Below are positions 8,968 to 16,343 of a stretch of 64,000 nucleotides of DNA, one piece after another. The stretch covers positions 34,841-98,840 of the forward strand of contig CAZTJT010000016.1 in assembly GCA_964613785.1 (NCBI GenBank), in the 5' to 3' direction. The stretch's first letter is position 1; each line of letters starts with the position of its first letter. Made by a program: the position numbers and the translations under genes. The notes beneath the pieces were generated by a model that saw nothing but the letters and a program-made list of their open reading frames with translations, did no database searches and was not told the origin of the DNA. This stretch comes from LD21 sp964613785. Its GTDB lineage: Bacteria > Bacteroidota > Bacteroidia > Bacteroidales > VadinHA17.

Positions 8968-10057
8968 TCAATTTCCGCCGAATTCCATAAGGTATGACTT
9001 GATAAACGAGTTCAGGTCGCCGTCGAGTACTGCAAGGACATTTCCCGATTCAAAGCTGGTCCTGTGGTCTTTTACCATTTTGTAAGGATGCAGGGTGTAG
9101 GATCTTATTTGAGAACCCCATTCGATCTTTTTTTTGCTGTCTTCGATTTTGGCCTGTTCTTCCCTCAGTTTTCTGAGCTCGAGTTCATAAAGCTGGGATC
9201 TCAGTATTCTCATTGCATTTTCCTTGTTGTTAAGCTGGGATCTGGTCTCCTGGTTTTCAATAACAATACCGGTCGGATGGTGCCTCAGCCTGACGGCTGT
9301 TTCAACTTTGTTAACATTCTGTCCGCCTTTCCCGCTCGAACGGTAGGTTTCCCAGGTGATATCTGCAGGGTTGATCTCGATTTCGATGTTATTGTCAACA
9401 AGCGGCGACACAAAAACAGAGGCGAAGGTGGTCTGGCGTTTTCCCTGGGCATTGAAAGGGGATATGCGCACAAGCCTGTGGACACCGTTTTCGCTTTTCA
9501 GGTATCCGTATGCTCTTTCGCCGTCTATTTCAAGGGTGACCGATTTGACTCCCACCTCATCGCCGGGCTGAAAATCGAGTTCTTTTACCTTGTAGTTGTT
9601 CCTTTCGGCCCATCTAAGGTACATTCTCATAAGCATCGAAGCCCAGTCGTTGCTTTCGGTGCCCCCCGCACCCGAGTTGATCTTCAGGATTGCCCCGAGC
9701 TGGTCCTCCTCTTTCCTGAGCATGTTGCGGACTTCAAGGTCCTCGATCATATCAAGGCAGGTGTTGTACTGGTTATCGGCGTCCTCCTCTGTGGCTTCTC
9801 CCTCCCTGTAGAAATCATATATGACGATAAGATCCTCAAGGCTGGTGTTAACCTTTTCAAACTGTGTGGTCCAGCTTTTTATCTGTGATATCTCCCTGAG
9901 AATGTCTTCTGCTGCCTTTGGGTCGTTCCAGAATCCAGGCTGTTGTGTGAGCGCCTCTTTTTCAGTTATCTGCTGCAGCTTTCCATCGATGTCAAAGATA
10001 CCTCCTCAACGCGTCGCGGCGTTCCGTAAGGTCTTTTATCTGCTCGTTGGTTATCAT
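8968..10057 (-). CDS. prfB: Peptide chain release factor 2, expressed by programmed +1 frameshift
   Basis: Full RF2 is encoded in two frames. It starts at ATG 10057, reads 21 codons ending ...LRRYL, meets an in-frame TGA at 9992-9994, then continues in the +1 frame from GAC at 9993 to the TGA at 8968. The sum is about 362 residues, the usual RF2 length. The stop-recognition SPF tripeptide (VRISPFNAQGKR) and the peptidyl-transferase motif GGQ (SSGKGGQNVNKVET) are both intact. RF2 terminates at UGA and UAA and is controlled by its own UGA. Annotating only the second frame from ATG 9750 would lose about 100 residues. Confidence 0.96.
9991..10006 (-). promoter_or_regulatory. prfB programmed +1 frameshift site
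   Basis: On the minus strand the site reads AGGAGG TAT CTT TGA C. An internal Shine-Dalgarno-like AGGAGG (10006-10001) is 3 nt upstream of the slippery CTT, followed by the weak TGA-C stop context. The layout and spacing match the E. coli RF2 site (AGGGGG TAT CTT TGA C). Low RF2 slows termination at the UGA, letting the peptidyl-tRNA slip from CUU to UUU and so raising RF2. Confidence 0.96.
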
Positions 10058-10370
10058 TGGATTAAAATTTCCGCAAATTTAGTGTTAATTGGCGTTACTG
10101 CCAAAAGAGATGTTTAAGTAATTACCTAAGAAGCTTGTTGCTGGTTGCTTGTTGCTGGGTGGTAAGTGCTAACCCTTTTCAGCCATGTTTATATTTGGTT
10201 AACAATATGTTCAAAAGCTGTTGAAATGATGTTTAAATGTAGACATTATGAAGAGACTGTTAATATGTTAATAAATGTGTTATCGCATTGTCAAATTGCT
10301 TTCCAGCTTTTCCCGGATCTGAGAAGCTTCTCAAATATGAAGAGGTATAATCAATCCCGTTGGCCAACGA

Positions 10371-10541
10371 TTAAGCTCCAAGACCTGTTGCAAGTTTTGA
10401 TGTCTCGGTTATTGATATCTGTCCGCCGGTGAAAATCTCTGCCAGCATCAGCGACCACCATTTCCATCTCCACTTTTCTTCTGAAGGATCAGTATATTTC
10501 AATGGGTTATTGAGGCAATAACTATACCAGTAAAACCTCTT
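10371..10541 (-). pseudogene. C-terminal fragment of an RHS repeat-associated core protein
   Basis: Reading the minus strand from a stop at 10542-10544 to TAA at 10371 gives about 56 residues beginning KRFYWYSYCLNNPLKYTDPS. This is the end of the RHS core signature (normally ...RYSYCLNNPLKYTDPSGE), followed by a variable tail EEKWRWKWWSLMLAEIF. No start codon, signal or upstream YD repeats are attached. It is therefore a remnant tip of an RHS/YD-repeat toxin-like protein. Another candidate remnant, of the N-terminus, lies at 12768-12899. Confidence 0.6.
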
Positions 10542-10622
10542 TTAACACCGGTCCTTCGGTTTTTCAATGACCAGGTCCCGGATCTTTTTCAAAGAACGTG
10601 ATTAACCTTAAAGATATACATT

Positions 10623-10661
10623 TTTATTTTTCAACTGAAAACGGTTCAGTTGAAAGAAAAA
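10623..10661. repeat. AT-flanked inverted repeat downstream of the AbrB pseudogene
   Basis: TCAACTGAA (10631-10639) and TTCAGTTGA (10645-10653) form a perfect 9-bp stem with a 5-nt loop. The stem extends imperfectly through T-rich left and A-rich right flanks. Because T precedes and A follows on either strand, it lacks the U-tract of an intrinsic terminator. It sits 2 bp beyond the AbrB reading frame. Confidence 0.5.
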
Positions 10662-10662
10662 A

Positions 10663-10839
10663 TCACTTCGATTTCCAATCTCGGATTATGATCTTGTCCT
10701 GGTAAAGTGTGACTTCGAGTTTCTATTTGGTTTTCCATTTAAGTTTTCGGATGTAATCGATCGGCAGAGTTACTCCATAGCTGGACCCGCCTGATACCTT
10801 TGTCAGGCTCCGGATGTTTTTCTCTGTTCTGGTTGTCAT
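10663..10839 (-). pseudogene. AbrB/SpoVT-type DNA-binding domain gene with an internal stop
   Basis: Starting at ATG 10839 the frame reads MTTRTEKNIRSLTKVSGGSS, then YGVTLPIDYIRKLKWKTK, then a TAG at 10723-10725, then KLEVTLYQDKIIIRDWKSK and TGA at 10663. Both halves stay in the same frame and together form a complete swapped-hairpin AbrB domain of 57-58 residues (GGSSYGVTLP...LKW.. LEV..) in which one codon, probably CAG, became TAG. Such small AbrB proteins are often antitoxins or autoregulators. Read-through or suppression is possible, but a simple nonsense mutation is likelier. Confidence 0.65.
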
Positions 10840-10854
10840 AGTATTTTAATTTGC

Positions 10855-10896
10855 AACGTATTAAGGTACTGCTTTTAATACTGCTTACAATACGTT
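10855..10896. promoter_or_regulatory. Possible operator: inverted and direct repeats upstream of the AbrB frame
   Basis: AACGTATT (10855-10862) and AATACGTT (10889-10896) are perfect inverted repeats. Between them TACTGCTT occurs twice (10867-10874 and 10879-10886), 12 bp apart. The cluster begins 15 bp upstream of the AbrB ATG, where an autoregulatory operator would be. No protein-DNA evidence; inference only. Confidence 0.35.
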
Positions 10897-10964
10897 GATG
10901 TGTTAACCCCTCTCCGCGGCCGTCCCTTCCGGCCAAATAGCCGCACTCCCTACGCACCTGGAAC

Positions 10965-11194
10965 CCGGAACCAAAACCGCAAAAAAACAAAGCAAAGGTA
11001 TGCAAGCTCCGCTACCATCCGACCCGCAGTAAAAAAGCAAGGGTATATAAACAGCCGGTAATGTTGATTGATTTTAAGTGTACCGGCTGCCCTTGCTTTT
11101 TTCCCACGCTTGCATGCCGGAGGAGCTTTCTTTTTTTACTCATTAAGTGTTTTATTTTTAATGGTATTCGTGAGCTCGCTTCGCTCGGTTCCGG
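10965..11194. repeat. Large nested inverted repeat, with terminator-like core
   Basis: Three shells pair. The outer arms are CCGGAACC (10965-10972) and GGTTCCGG (11187-11194). The middle arms are GGTATGCAAG (10997-11006) and CTTGCATGCC (11109-11118), with one mismatch. The inner core has AAAAAAGCAAGGG (11031-11043) plus CAGCCGGTA (11052-11060) pairing perfectly with TACCGGCTG (11081-11089) plus CCCTTGCTTTTTT (11090-11102), with an 8-nt bulge on the left only. The core has a T-tract on both strands and could terminate transcription either way, for instance of the small gene at 11221. No coding sequence is supported here. Confidence 0.6.
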
Positions 11195-11220
11195 TTTTTT
11201 CTTTGGGGAAATGGTTTGCT

Positions 11221-11370
11221 TCAGATCCTGCCAGTTAACTTGTCAACATGCTCCTTTGCCTGCCGTAAGCCACATTTATAGTGATCTATGACCAGTTTGA
11301 TAGCTTCCGGGACCCTGTTTTGACTGACTAATTCTTTGATCTTCTTATCCAAAGTGATATCTGGTTCCAT
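11221..11370 (-). CDS. Small protein with ribosomal L7/L12 C-terminal-like motif
   Basis: I place the start at ATG 11370, giving 49 residues. The frame stays open upstream to 11472, but that part overlaps a large inverted repeat and looks non-coding. The sequence IKELVSQNRVPEAIKLVIDHYKCGLRQAKEHVDKL matches the L7/L12 C-terminal helix-turn pattern (xxxIxxIKxVRxxTGLGLKEAKxxVD). Free-standing small proteins of this kind occur in many bacteria with no defined role. No strong ribosome binding site is seen. It is bracketed by nested inverted repeats on both sides. Confidence 0.55.
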   Translation of the reverse strand: MEPDITLDKKIKELVSQNRVPEAIKLVIDHYKCGLRQAKEHVDKLTGRI

Positions 11371-11413
11371 CTTTGATTTTTCCGGAAAGTTATAAAACTT
11401 TAAAGTATGGCTT

Positions 11414-11598
11414 AACTTTGGCTTAGATACAGACCAAGCGAGCGGGCGGGGAAGTGTCAAGGTTTCCGGCAAAAAGTTTTTTATCTCCTTCGATAGCGGA
11501 AGTTTTCAATTGAAAATAAAAAAGTTTTTGCCAGGAACCCGAAGGGCTTGACCTTGACTGTGCAGGTGGCGGAAGCTACCTTTATCTAAGCCAAAGTT
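11414..11598. repeat. Second large nested inverted repeat
   Basis: Arms, from outside in: AACTTTGGCTTAGATA (11414-11429) pairs perfectly with its complement at 11583-11598. GTCAAGGT (11456-11463) pairs with ACCTTGAC (11551-11558). GGCAAAAAGTTTTTTAT (11468-11484) pairs, with one mismatch, with ATAAAAAAGTTTTTGCC (11516-11532). A perfect TTTTCAATTGAAAA palindrome lies inside the loop (11503-11516). The spacers between arms are unequal, so a fold would have one-sided bulges. The element overlaps the upstream region of the 11221 gene. Confidence 0.65.
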
Positions 11599-11668
11599 TT
11601 AAGCGAACTACCGAGGATTGCTCGGTTGTTCCGGGAGCTTTCTTCCTGGCGAGCAGGAAGGCTGAGCG

Positions 11669-11768
11669 GCTATTTAACATAGTGTCGCATTATAGGCCTG
11701 GCCACTAAGTCTTTTCTCTGGCAGTATCTTCTTCCAGCGCCTATAATGCCGCATTATGTTAATATAGC
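11669..11768. repeat. Long imperfect inverted repeat resembling a folded recombination site
   Basis: The left arm (11669-11697) begins GCTATTTAACATAGTG and ends CGCATTATAGGC. The right arm (11739-11768) begins GCCTATAATGCCGCATT and ends ATGTTAATATAGC. They pair over about 29 bp with only a few mismatches, around a 41-nt loop. The left end ATTTAAC fits the attC core RYYYAAC; the right end GTTAATA fits GTTRRRY only in part. Overall size (about 95 bp) is in the attC range. No integrase is in the window. Plausible but unproven as a recombination site. Confidence 0.5.
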
Positions 11769-11908
11769 TTGGGGTAATTTTTTCGGGCATGTCTTTTTGC
11801 CTGTGCGTTGGCGCAGCTCTTTGTGACGCTTCGGCGTTACAATGTGCTGCAAGTGTGCCGGAGCAAAAAGCATGACGGAAAAAATTACAGAAGGGCACGG
11901 CGCGGGGA

Positions 11909-11954
11909 GCAGCTCCCAAAAATGCGGGAGCAATGGAAGATTTTTGGGAGCTGC
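11909..11954. repeat. 15-bp perfect inverted repeat 3' of ORF6N
   Basis: GCAGCTCCCAAAAAT (11909-11923) and ATTTTTGGGAGCTGC (11940-11954) are perfect inverted repeats with a 16-nt loop. They end 5 bp beyond the ORF6N-family reading frame. GGGAGC occurs three times in this stretch (905-910, 926-931, 946-951 of 11 kb), so there is also short direct repetition. There is no T-tract after the stem on the minus strand. Confidence 0.6.
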
Positions 11955-11959
11955 GAGGA

Positions 11960-12518
11960 TTAGTCTTCCTGGCTGCCAGGAGTCTTGAAGCCGATACGTT
12001 TACGGGTTTTCTGTTCCAGTTCCTGATGTTTGGTGTCTTCTAACTGTTTCAGATATTCAAAAATGAGCATGATCTTTTGGTCATGGTCTGTATATTTACT
12101 TTCCATTTCTTCCAGCTTGTGCAATATGTCTTTATAGGCAAGAAGCATCTCACGCATACGGACAAATATTTCTATTCCGTATGCTCATTTTAATAGCCCT
12201 CTCGCTTTTAATGACATTGGCAAGCATTAATATACCGTGCTCCGTAAATGCATAGGGTAAATAGCCTCCAAGGTGTTTCCTGGAAGGTATCGCATTTTGC
12301 GATACCAGGATATCAACCTCTTTTTCAGATAGCTGGAACATAAAATTTTCTGGCAAGCGTTCCATGTTTCTTTTAACCTGTTCCCTTAACCGGATAGCTT
12401 TTATATCGTATAAACCAGCCAGATCCCGGTCGAGTATCACTTTTTTATCTCTTATCAAATAGATCTTACTCGATATTATCTCGTCTGGTATTGCCATTTG
12501 GTTGGTCTCTTTTGCCAT
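11960..12518 (-). pseudogene. ORF6N-domain protein gene, frameshifted
   Basis: From ATG 12518 (MAKETNQMAIPDEII) the ORF6N domain is well conserved: IYLIRDKKVILDRDLAGLY, LREQVKRNMERLPENFMFQLS, HLGGYLPYAFTEHGILMLANV. After ...AIKMSIR the frame is lost near 12176 and ends at a TGA at 12150. The overlapping frame supplies the missing C-terminus: IEIFVRMREMLLAYKDILHKLEEME... to the stop at 11960. A single extra base repairs the protein to the usual length of about 185 residues. ORF6N proteins are phage- or mobile-element-derived DNA-binding proteins. A sequencing or assembly error remains an alternative to real decay. Confidence 0.75.
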
Positions 12519-12767
12519 ATGTTTTGTTTTAGCTTGCGTAAAATTAATGTTTAAATCTTGGCGAAGAGATATAAGGGAAAATCCATTTCTTTTTTGCATC
12601 CAGAACTACCTGGGATATAGTATTTTTTACTTTGTTAATGGTATCGGTCGTGCCGGATCGTTTTGAAAGTGACAGTTGCACCGAGGGATAGAAATATGTC
12701 GAGTTGAAACCGTTTTGTATAACTGTTTCATTATCAATACCAGTGGCAGCATCTGAACTTCGTGATT

Positions 12768-12899
12768 TTATATACCCCAGTATCCCCTTGTCTTTCGGGA
12801 GGTCCTGTTACCCGAGGCATCATACCAGAACTTTTGTGTTTGTCCAAAAAATGGTAGACACAAAAACCAAAGAAAGATCAATACAATTGAATGTTTCAT
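12768..12899 (-). pseudogene. Possible N-terminal fragment of a YD/RHS-type secreted protein
   Basis: From ATG 12899 the frame gives a signal-peptide-like stretch (MKHSIVLIFLWFLCLPFFG) directly followed by QTQKFWYDASGNRTSRKT, a YD-repeat signature (YDxxGNRTxR). It then ends at a TAA at 12768. Another frame continues open to about 12548 without recognisable repeats. The missing middle of such a protein is absent. The RHS core tip at 10371-10541 is on the same strand 2.2 kb downstream, so both may derive from one gene broken by insertions, but this cannot be proven here. Confidence 0.45.
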
Positions 12900-13007
12900 C
12901 CGAAAATAATTGATTCCTAAGGTCGGATGGCCTGCCCCGCTGCAGCGGGGGAACTCGCATGAAAGATCTTCATACTTTTTTAGGTTTGCGAGATATGCTC
13001 GTTTCAT

Positions 13008-13378
13008 ATAATAGGGTTATTAGTGCCAGACTCCAAAATGTAAAACAACCTGAACAACAACTCTACTAATGTCTTACCCGAACAAAACGAATTATTTCAA
13101 CAAGTTTTCAGACATTGATTTCAGAATAAAGATAGGAAATTCATTCTAACAGAGACAGCAATCCGGGGTAATAACCGATATAAGTTATTAACAATGTGAT
13201 GCATCAATATCAGTAATGTTAATAATCGATTGAACCAAAAAAAGATTCCAGCAGTTTGCATTAAGCATTTACTTATTTAAAGCCTCAAACCTTTAACTTT
13301 AAGCATTACATTTCTCCGGCCGGATTTAAGTACTGACTGGTTGCATTTATTAAATTTATTGTTTTTTGATAACTATTG
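13008..13378. other. Intergenic stretch without recognised features
   Basis: About 370 bp of AT-rich sequence between the accessory island and rnhB. I see no conserved reading frame, tRNA or strong hairpin. It presumably holds the rnhB promoter, but no clear TTTG/TAnnTTTG pair is visible. Confidence 0.5.
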
Positions 13379-13978
13379 ATGCTTAGATCATTCCTCTACC
13401 ATAATCTCATTGAAGCCGGCTGTGATGAAGCGGGACGCGGCTGCCTTGCAGGTCCCGTATTTGCAGCTGCCGTTATCCTGCCTAAAAACTTCCGGCATGA
13501 TGTGCTTAACGATTCAAAAAAACTTACTTCAGCCCAGCGTTTCCGACTCAGGGATGAGATAACCGGTTCTGCAATCGCCTGGAGTGTTGCCTCAGTAAGC
13601 AATGAGGAGATCGACGAACTGAACATAATGAGAGCATCGATCAAGGCCATGCACCTGGCAATCGGAGGTCTTTCCAGAAAGCCTCAGTTCCTGCTTATCG
13701 ACGGCAACAGGTTCTTTCCATACAAAGACATTGAACATAAGACAATAATCAAAGGCGACAGCCTGTTCTTTTCCATAGCCGCCGCGTCAGTGCTGGCAAA
13801 GACATTCCGCGACGAATTCATGGATAAGATCCATAACGAATTCCCTGCATACGGATGGAACCGGAACAAGGGTTATCCAACACATTACCACAGGGATGCT
13901 ATTTTAAGGTTTGGGATAACACCTTATCACAGAAAATCCTTTGCCCTTTTCAACACACAACTGACAATTAATTTCTGA
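13379..13978 (+). CDS. rnhB: Ribonuclease HII
   Basis: About 199 residues from ATG 13379 (a TTG at 13376 is immediately before it). RNase HII cleaves RNA-DNA hybrids and removes single ribonucleotides misincorporated in DNA. The signature EAGCDEAGRGCLAGPVFAAAVILP near residues 12-35 contains the DEAGRG metal-binding acidic pair. DSKKLT near 49 and the later HRKSFA near residue 188 complete the family pattern. Cytoplasmic; length is normal. The other RNase H gene, rnhA, is 3 kb downstream. Confidence 0.96.
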   Translation: MLRSFLYHNLIEAGCDEAGRGCLAGPVFAAAVILPKNFRHDVLNDSKKLTSAQRFRLRDEITGSAIAWSVASVSNEEIDELNIMRASIKAMHLAIGGLSRKPQFLLIDGNRFFPYKDIEHKTIIKGDSLFFSIAAASVLAKTFRDEFMDKIHNEFPAYGWNRNKGYPTHYHRDAILRFGITPYHRKSFALFNTQLTINF

Positions 13979-14001
13979 CAGGGCATAAAGAATAAAAATC
14001 A

Positions 14002-14009
14002 TATCTTTG
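14002..14009 (+). promoter_or_regulatory. -7 box upstream of the S46 peptidase
   Basis: TATCTTTG fits TAnnTTTG and is 41 bp before the peptidase ATG, in the short gap after rnhB. There is no exact TTTG at the -33 position. This suggests the peptidase has its own promoter. Confidence 0.5.
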
Positions 14010-14050
14010 CCGATCAATTCTCAAACAAACAATTAAACATCAGATACGGT

Positions 14051-16204
14051 ATGAAAAGATTTCTTTCTCTTCTTGGAATATTTATACTTTTTTCCGGATT
14101 GAATATAAAGGCAGACGAAGGAATGTGGCTTCTGCCTCTTATCGAAAGACTCAATATGGGCAAAATGACAGAGCTTGGACTGAAGCTATCGGCAGAGGAC
14201 ATTTACAGTCTGAACAAACCCAGCATAAAGGATGCAATAGTGATATTTGGAGGAGGGTGCACAGGAGAAATAGTTTCATCCCAGGGACTGCTCCTTACAA
14301 ATCATCATTGCGGATATGGACAGATACAGGCCCACAGTTCGGTAGAGCATGATTATCTTAAAGACGGATACTGGGCCATGACAAAGGAAGAGGAGCTTCC
14401 CAATCCCAACCTTGCTGTAACTTTTCTGGTAAGCATTGAAGATGTTACTGATAAAGTACTTTCAGCAGTAAAACCGGGTATGAGTGAGCAGGAAAGGAAT
14501 TCCGCGATAAATGAAATACGTTCAGAAATTGAGAGGAAAGCTGGAGAAGGGAATAACTACAGGACCACAGTTGCTTCCTTTTATGGCGGTAATTATTTTT
14601 ATCTTCTTGTATATGAAAGATATACTGATGTCAGGTTTGTCGGGGCCCCACCTTCTTCGATTGGAAAGTTCGGTTTTGACACCGACAACTGGGAATGGCC
14701 CAGGCATACAGGCGATTTCAGTGTTTTCAGGGTTTATTCAGGTCCCGACGGAAAACCTGCACCATATTCAAAAAATAATATTCCTCTAAAGCCGCGATAC
14801 TGGTTAAAGGTCTCGGTTAAGGACTTTAATGCGGGTGATTTTGCAATGATCCTTGGTTACCCGGGCAGAACACAACGTTATGCTACATCTTATGAAATTG
14901 ATGAGCTGCTGAAGATCACCCATCCAAACAGAATTAAGATTCGTGGTTTAAGGCAGGATATTCTTATGGCAGATATGCAGGCCGATCCGAAAGTCAATAT
15001 CCAGTATGCATCCAAATATTCGGGATCATCAAATTACTGGAAATATTCAATTGGACAGAAAGCCGGGCTTGAAAGACTTAATGTGAAGTCAAAAAAGGAG
15101 CAGATTGAGAACCATTTCAACGACTGGATAGCTGCCGACACAGAAAGGCAATCAAAATATGGAGGTGCCCTGAATCTCATAAAATCGGCTATTGAGGGCA
15201 GGGCAGAATATTCCAATGCACAGCAATACATAAATGAATGCTTTTTCCAGGGATGTGAACTTTTAAACCTGTGCACTTCGGCTTCAATGCTGACTTCTAT
15301 TCTGCGATCGGACGATGATCAGAAAGCTGATGGCTATATTTCCAGAATTAAAAGCTTTGCTGAATCTTTTTATAAAAACTATAATGCACCTACAGACAAG
15401 AAAGCAACAAAGGCTATGATAGAACTCTACAGGCAGGATGTTCCCGCAAAATTCCACCCTGACTTTTACAACACTCTAATCGATAAAAAATTCAAGGGCA
15501 ATGTTGAAAAATTTGTAGGGGATATTTTTACACGTTCAATTTTTGCCAGTGAGGCAAAATTTTATGCTTTCCTCGATAATCCTGTTCTTAAAACACTGGA
15601 GTCCGATCCGGTTTTTATAATGTCGAGATCTGTAAATAATATGAGTGCTTCTGTATCAAAAAGTCTCAGCCAGTATGATGACAATCTTGCAGCCGGCAGA
15701 AGACTTTGGATTGCTGCGCTTAAGGAAATGACTCCTGAAAAGACGCTCTATCCTGATGCCAATTCGACGATGCGTCTGACATACGGCACCATTAAGGATT
15801 ATGATCCCAGAGATGCAGTAACATATAAATATATAACAACCCTTCAGGGTGTTGTTGAAAAATACAAACCCGGTGACTATGAATTCGATGTGCCGCAAAG
15901 GCTTCTTGATCTGAATGCAAGGAAAGATTTCGGAGAATACGGTTCTCCTAAAGGATTTATGCCTGTATGCTTTCTCACAACAAATGATATAACAGGAGGA
16001 AACTCAGGAAGTCCTGTTATGAATGCAAATGGTGAACTCATAGGACTTGCATTTGATGGCAACTGGGAAGCTATGAGCGGTGATGTAGCCTATGAACCGG
16101 AACTTCAGAGGACAATTGTTGTGGATATCAGATATGTACTCTGGGTGATGGACATCTATGCCGGGGCAGGCCACCTGGTTGATGAGATGACTCTGGTACG
16201 GTAA
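14051..16204 (+). CDS. S46 family dipeptidyl-peptidase, DPP7-like
   Basis: A 717-residue exported serine peptidase that releases dipeptides from the N-terminus of oligopeptides in the periplasm or at the surface. A signal peptide occupies residues 1-22. Catalytic His86 is in LTNHHCGYG and catalytic Ser652 in GGNSGSP. After it, FDGN has Gly at about 670, where DPP11 has Arg, so preference for hydrophobic rather than acidic P1 residues is expected. Length is typical for the family. It stands alone after rnhB with its own -7 box. Members feed peptide-using Bacteroidetes. Confidence 0.93.
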   Translation: MKRFLSLLGIFILFSGLNIKADEGMWLLPLIERLNMGKMTELGLKLSAEDIYSLNKPSIKDAIVIFGGGCTGEIVSSQGLLLTNHHCGYGQIQAHSSVEHDYLKDGYWAMTKEEELPNPNLAVTFLVSIEDVTDKVLSAVKPGMSEQERNSAINEIRSEIERKAGEGNNYRTTVASFYGGNYFYLLVYERYTDVRFVGAPPSSIGKFGFDTDNWEWPRHTGDFSVFRVYSGPDGKPAPYSKNNIPLKPRYWLKVSVKDFNAGDFAMILGYPGRTQRYATSYEIDELLKITHPNRIKIRGLRQDILMADMQADPKVNIQYASKYSGSSNYWKYSIGQKAGLERLNVKSKKEQIENHFNDWIAADTERQSKYGGALNLIKSAIEGRAEYSNAQQYINECFFQGCELLNLCTSASMLTSILRSDDDQKADGYISRIKSFAESFYKNYNAPTDKKATKAMIELYRQDVPAKFHPDFYNTLIDKKFKGNVEKFVGDIFTRSIFASEAKFYAFLDNPVLKTLESDPVFIMSRSVNNMSASVSKSLSQYDDNLAAGRRLWIAALKEMTPEKTLYPDANSTMRLTYGTIKDYDPRDAVTYKYITTLQGVVEKYKPGDYEFDVPQRLLDLNARKDFGEYGSPKGFMPVCFLTTNDITGGNSGSPVMNANGELIGLAFDGNWEAMSGDVAYEPELQRTIVVDIRYVLWVMDIYAGAGHLVDEMTLVR

Positions 16205-16343
16205 TGGATAATCACCTTATCCCCAATCACCTTCTCCTGAAAGGGAAGTGGCTTAAATAAATATTAAAAGTCCTTCTCGGCAGGGAAAGAAAGGCGGAGG
16301 AAGGTTTGAGTTTTATAAATACCTTTGCACAAAAATTTGAATC

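Noticed and set aside
9064..9888. Long plus-strand open frame opposite prfB
   Set aside because: It is a shadow: the opposite strand encodes release factor 2 with intact SPF and GGQ motifs, and the plus-strand translation has no recognisable domain.
10166..10432. 88-codon plus-strand frame in the accessory island
   Set aside because: No conserved motif, overlaps the opposite-strand RHS tip, and composition looks like non-coding.
10623..10661. Intrinsic terminator after the AbrB frame
   Set aside because: The hairpin is real but is followed by A-rich, not T-rich, sequence on both strands, so it lacks the U-tract.
11674..11919. 81-codon minus-strand frame
   Set aside because: It runs through the attC-like inverted repeat and has no resemblance to a protein family.
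12150..12200. Programmed frameshift in the ORF6N gene
   Set aside because: No slippery codon, stop context or stimulatory structure comparable with prfB; a plain frameshift or a sequence error is simpler.
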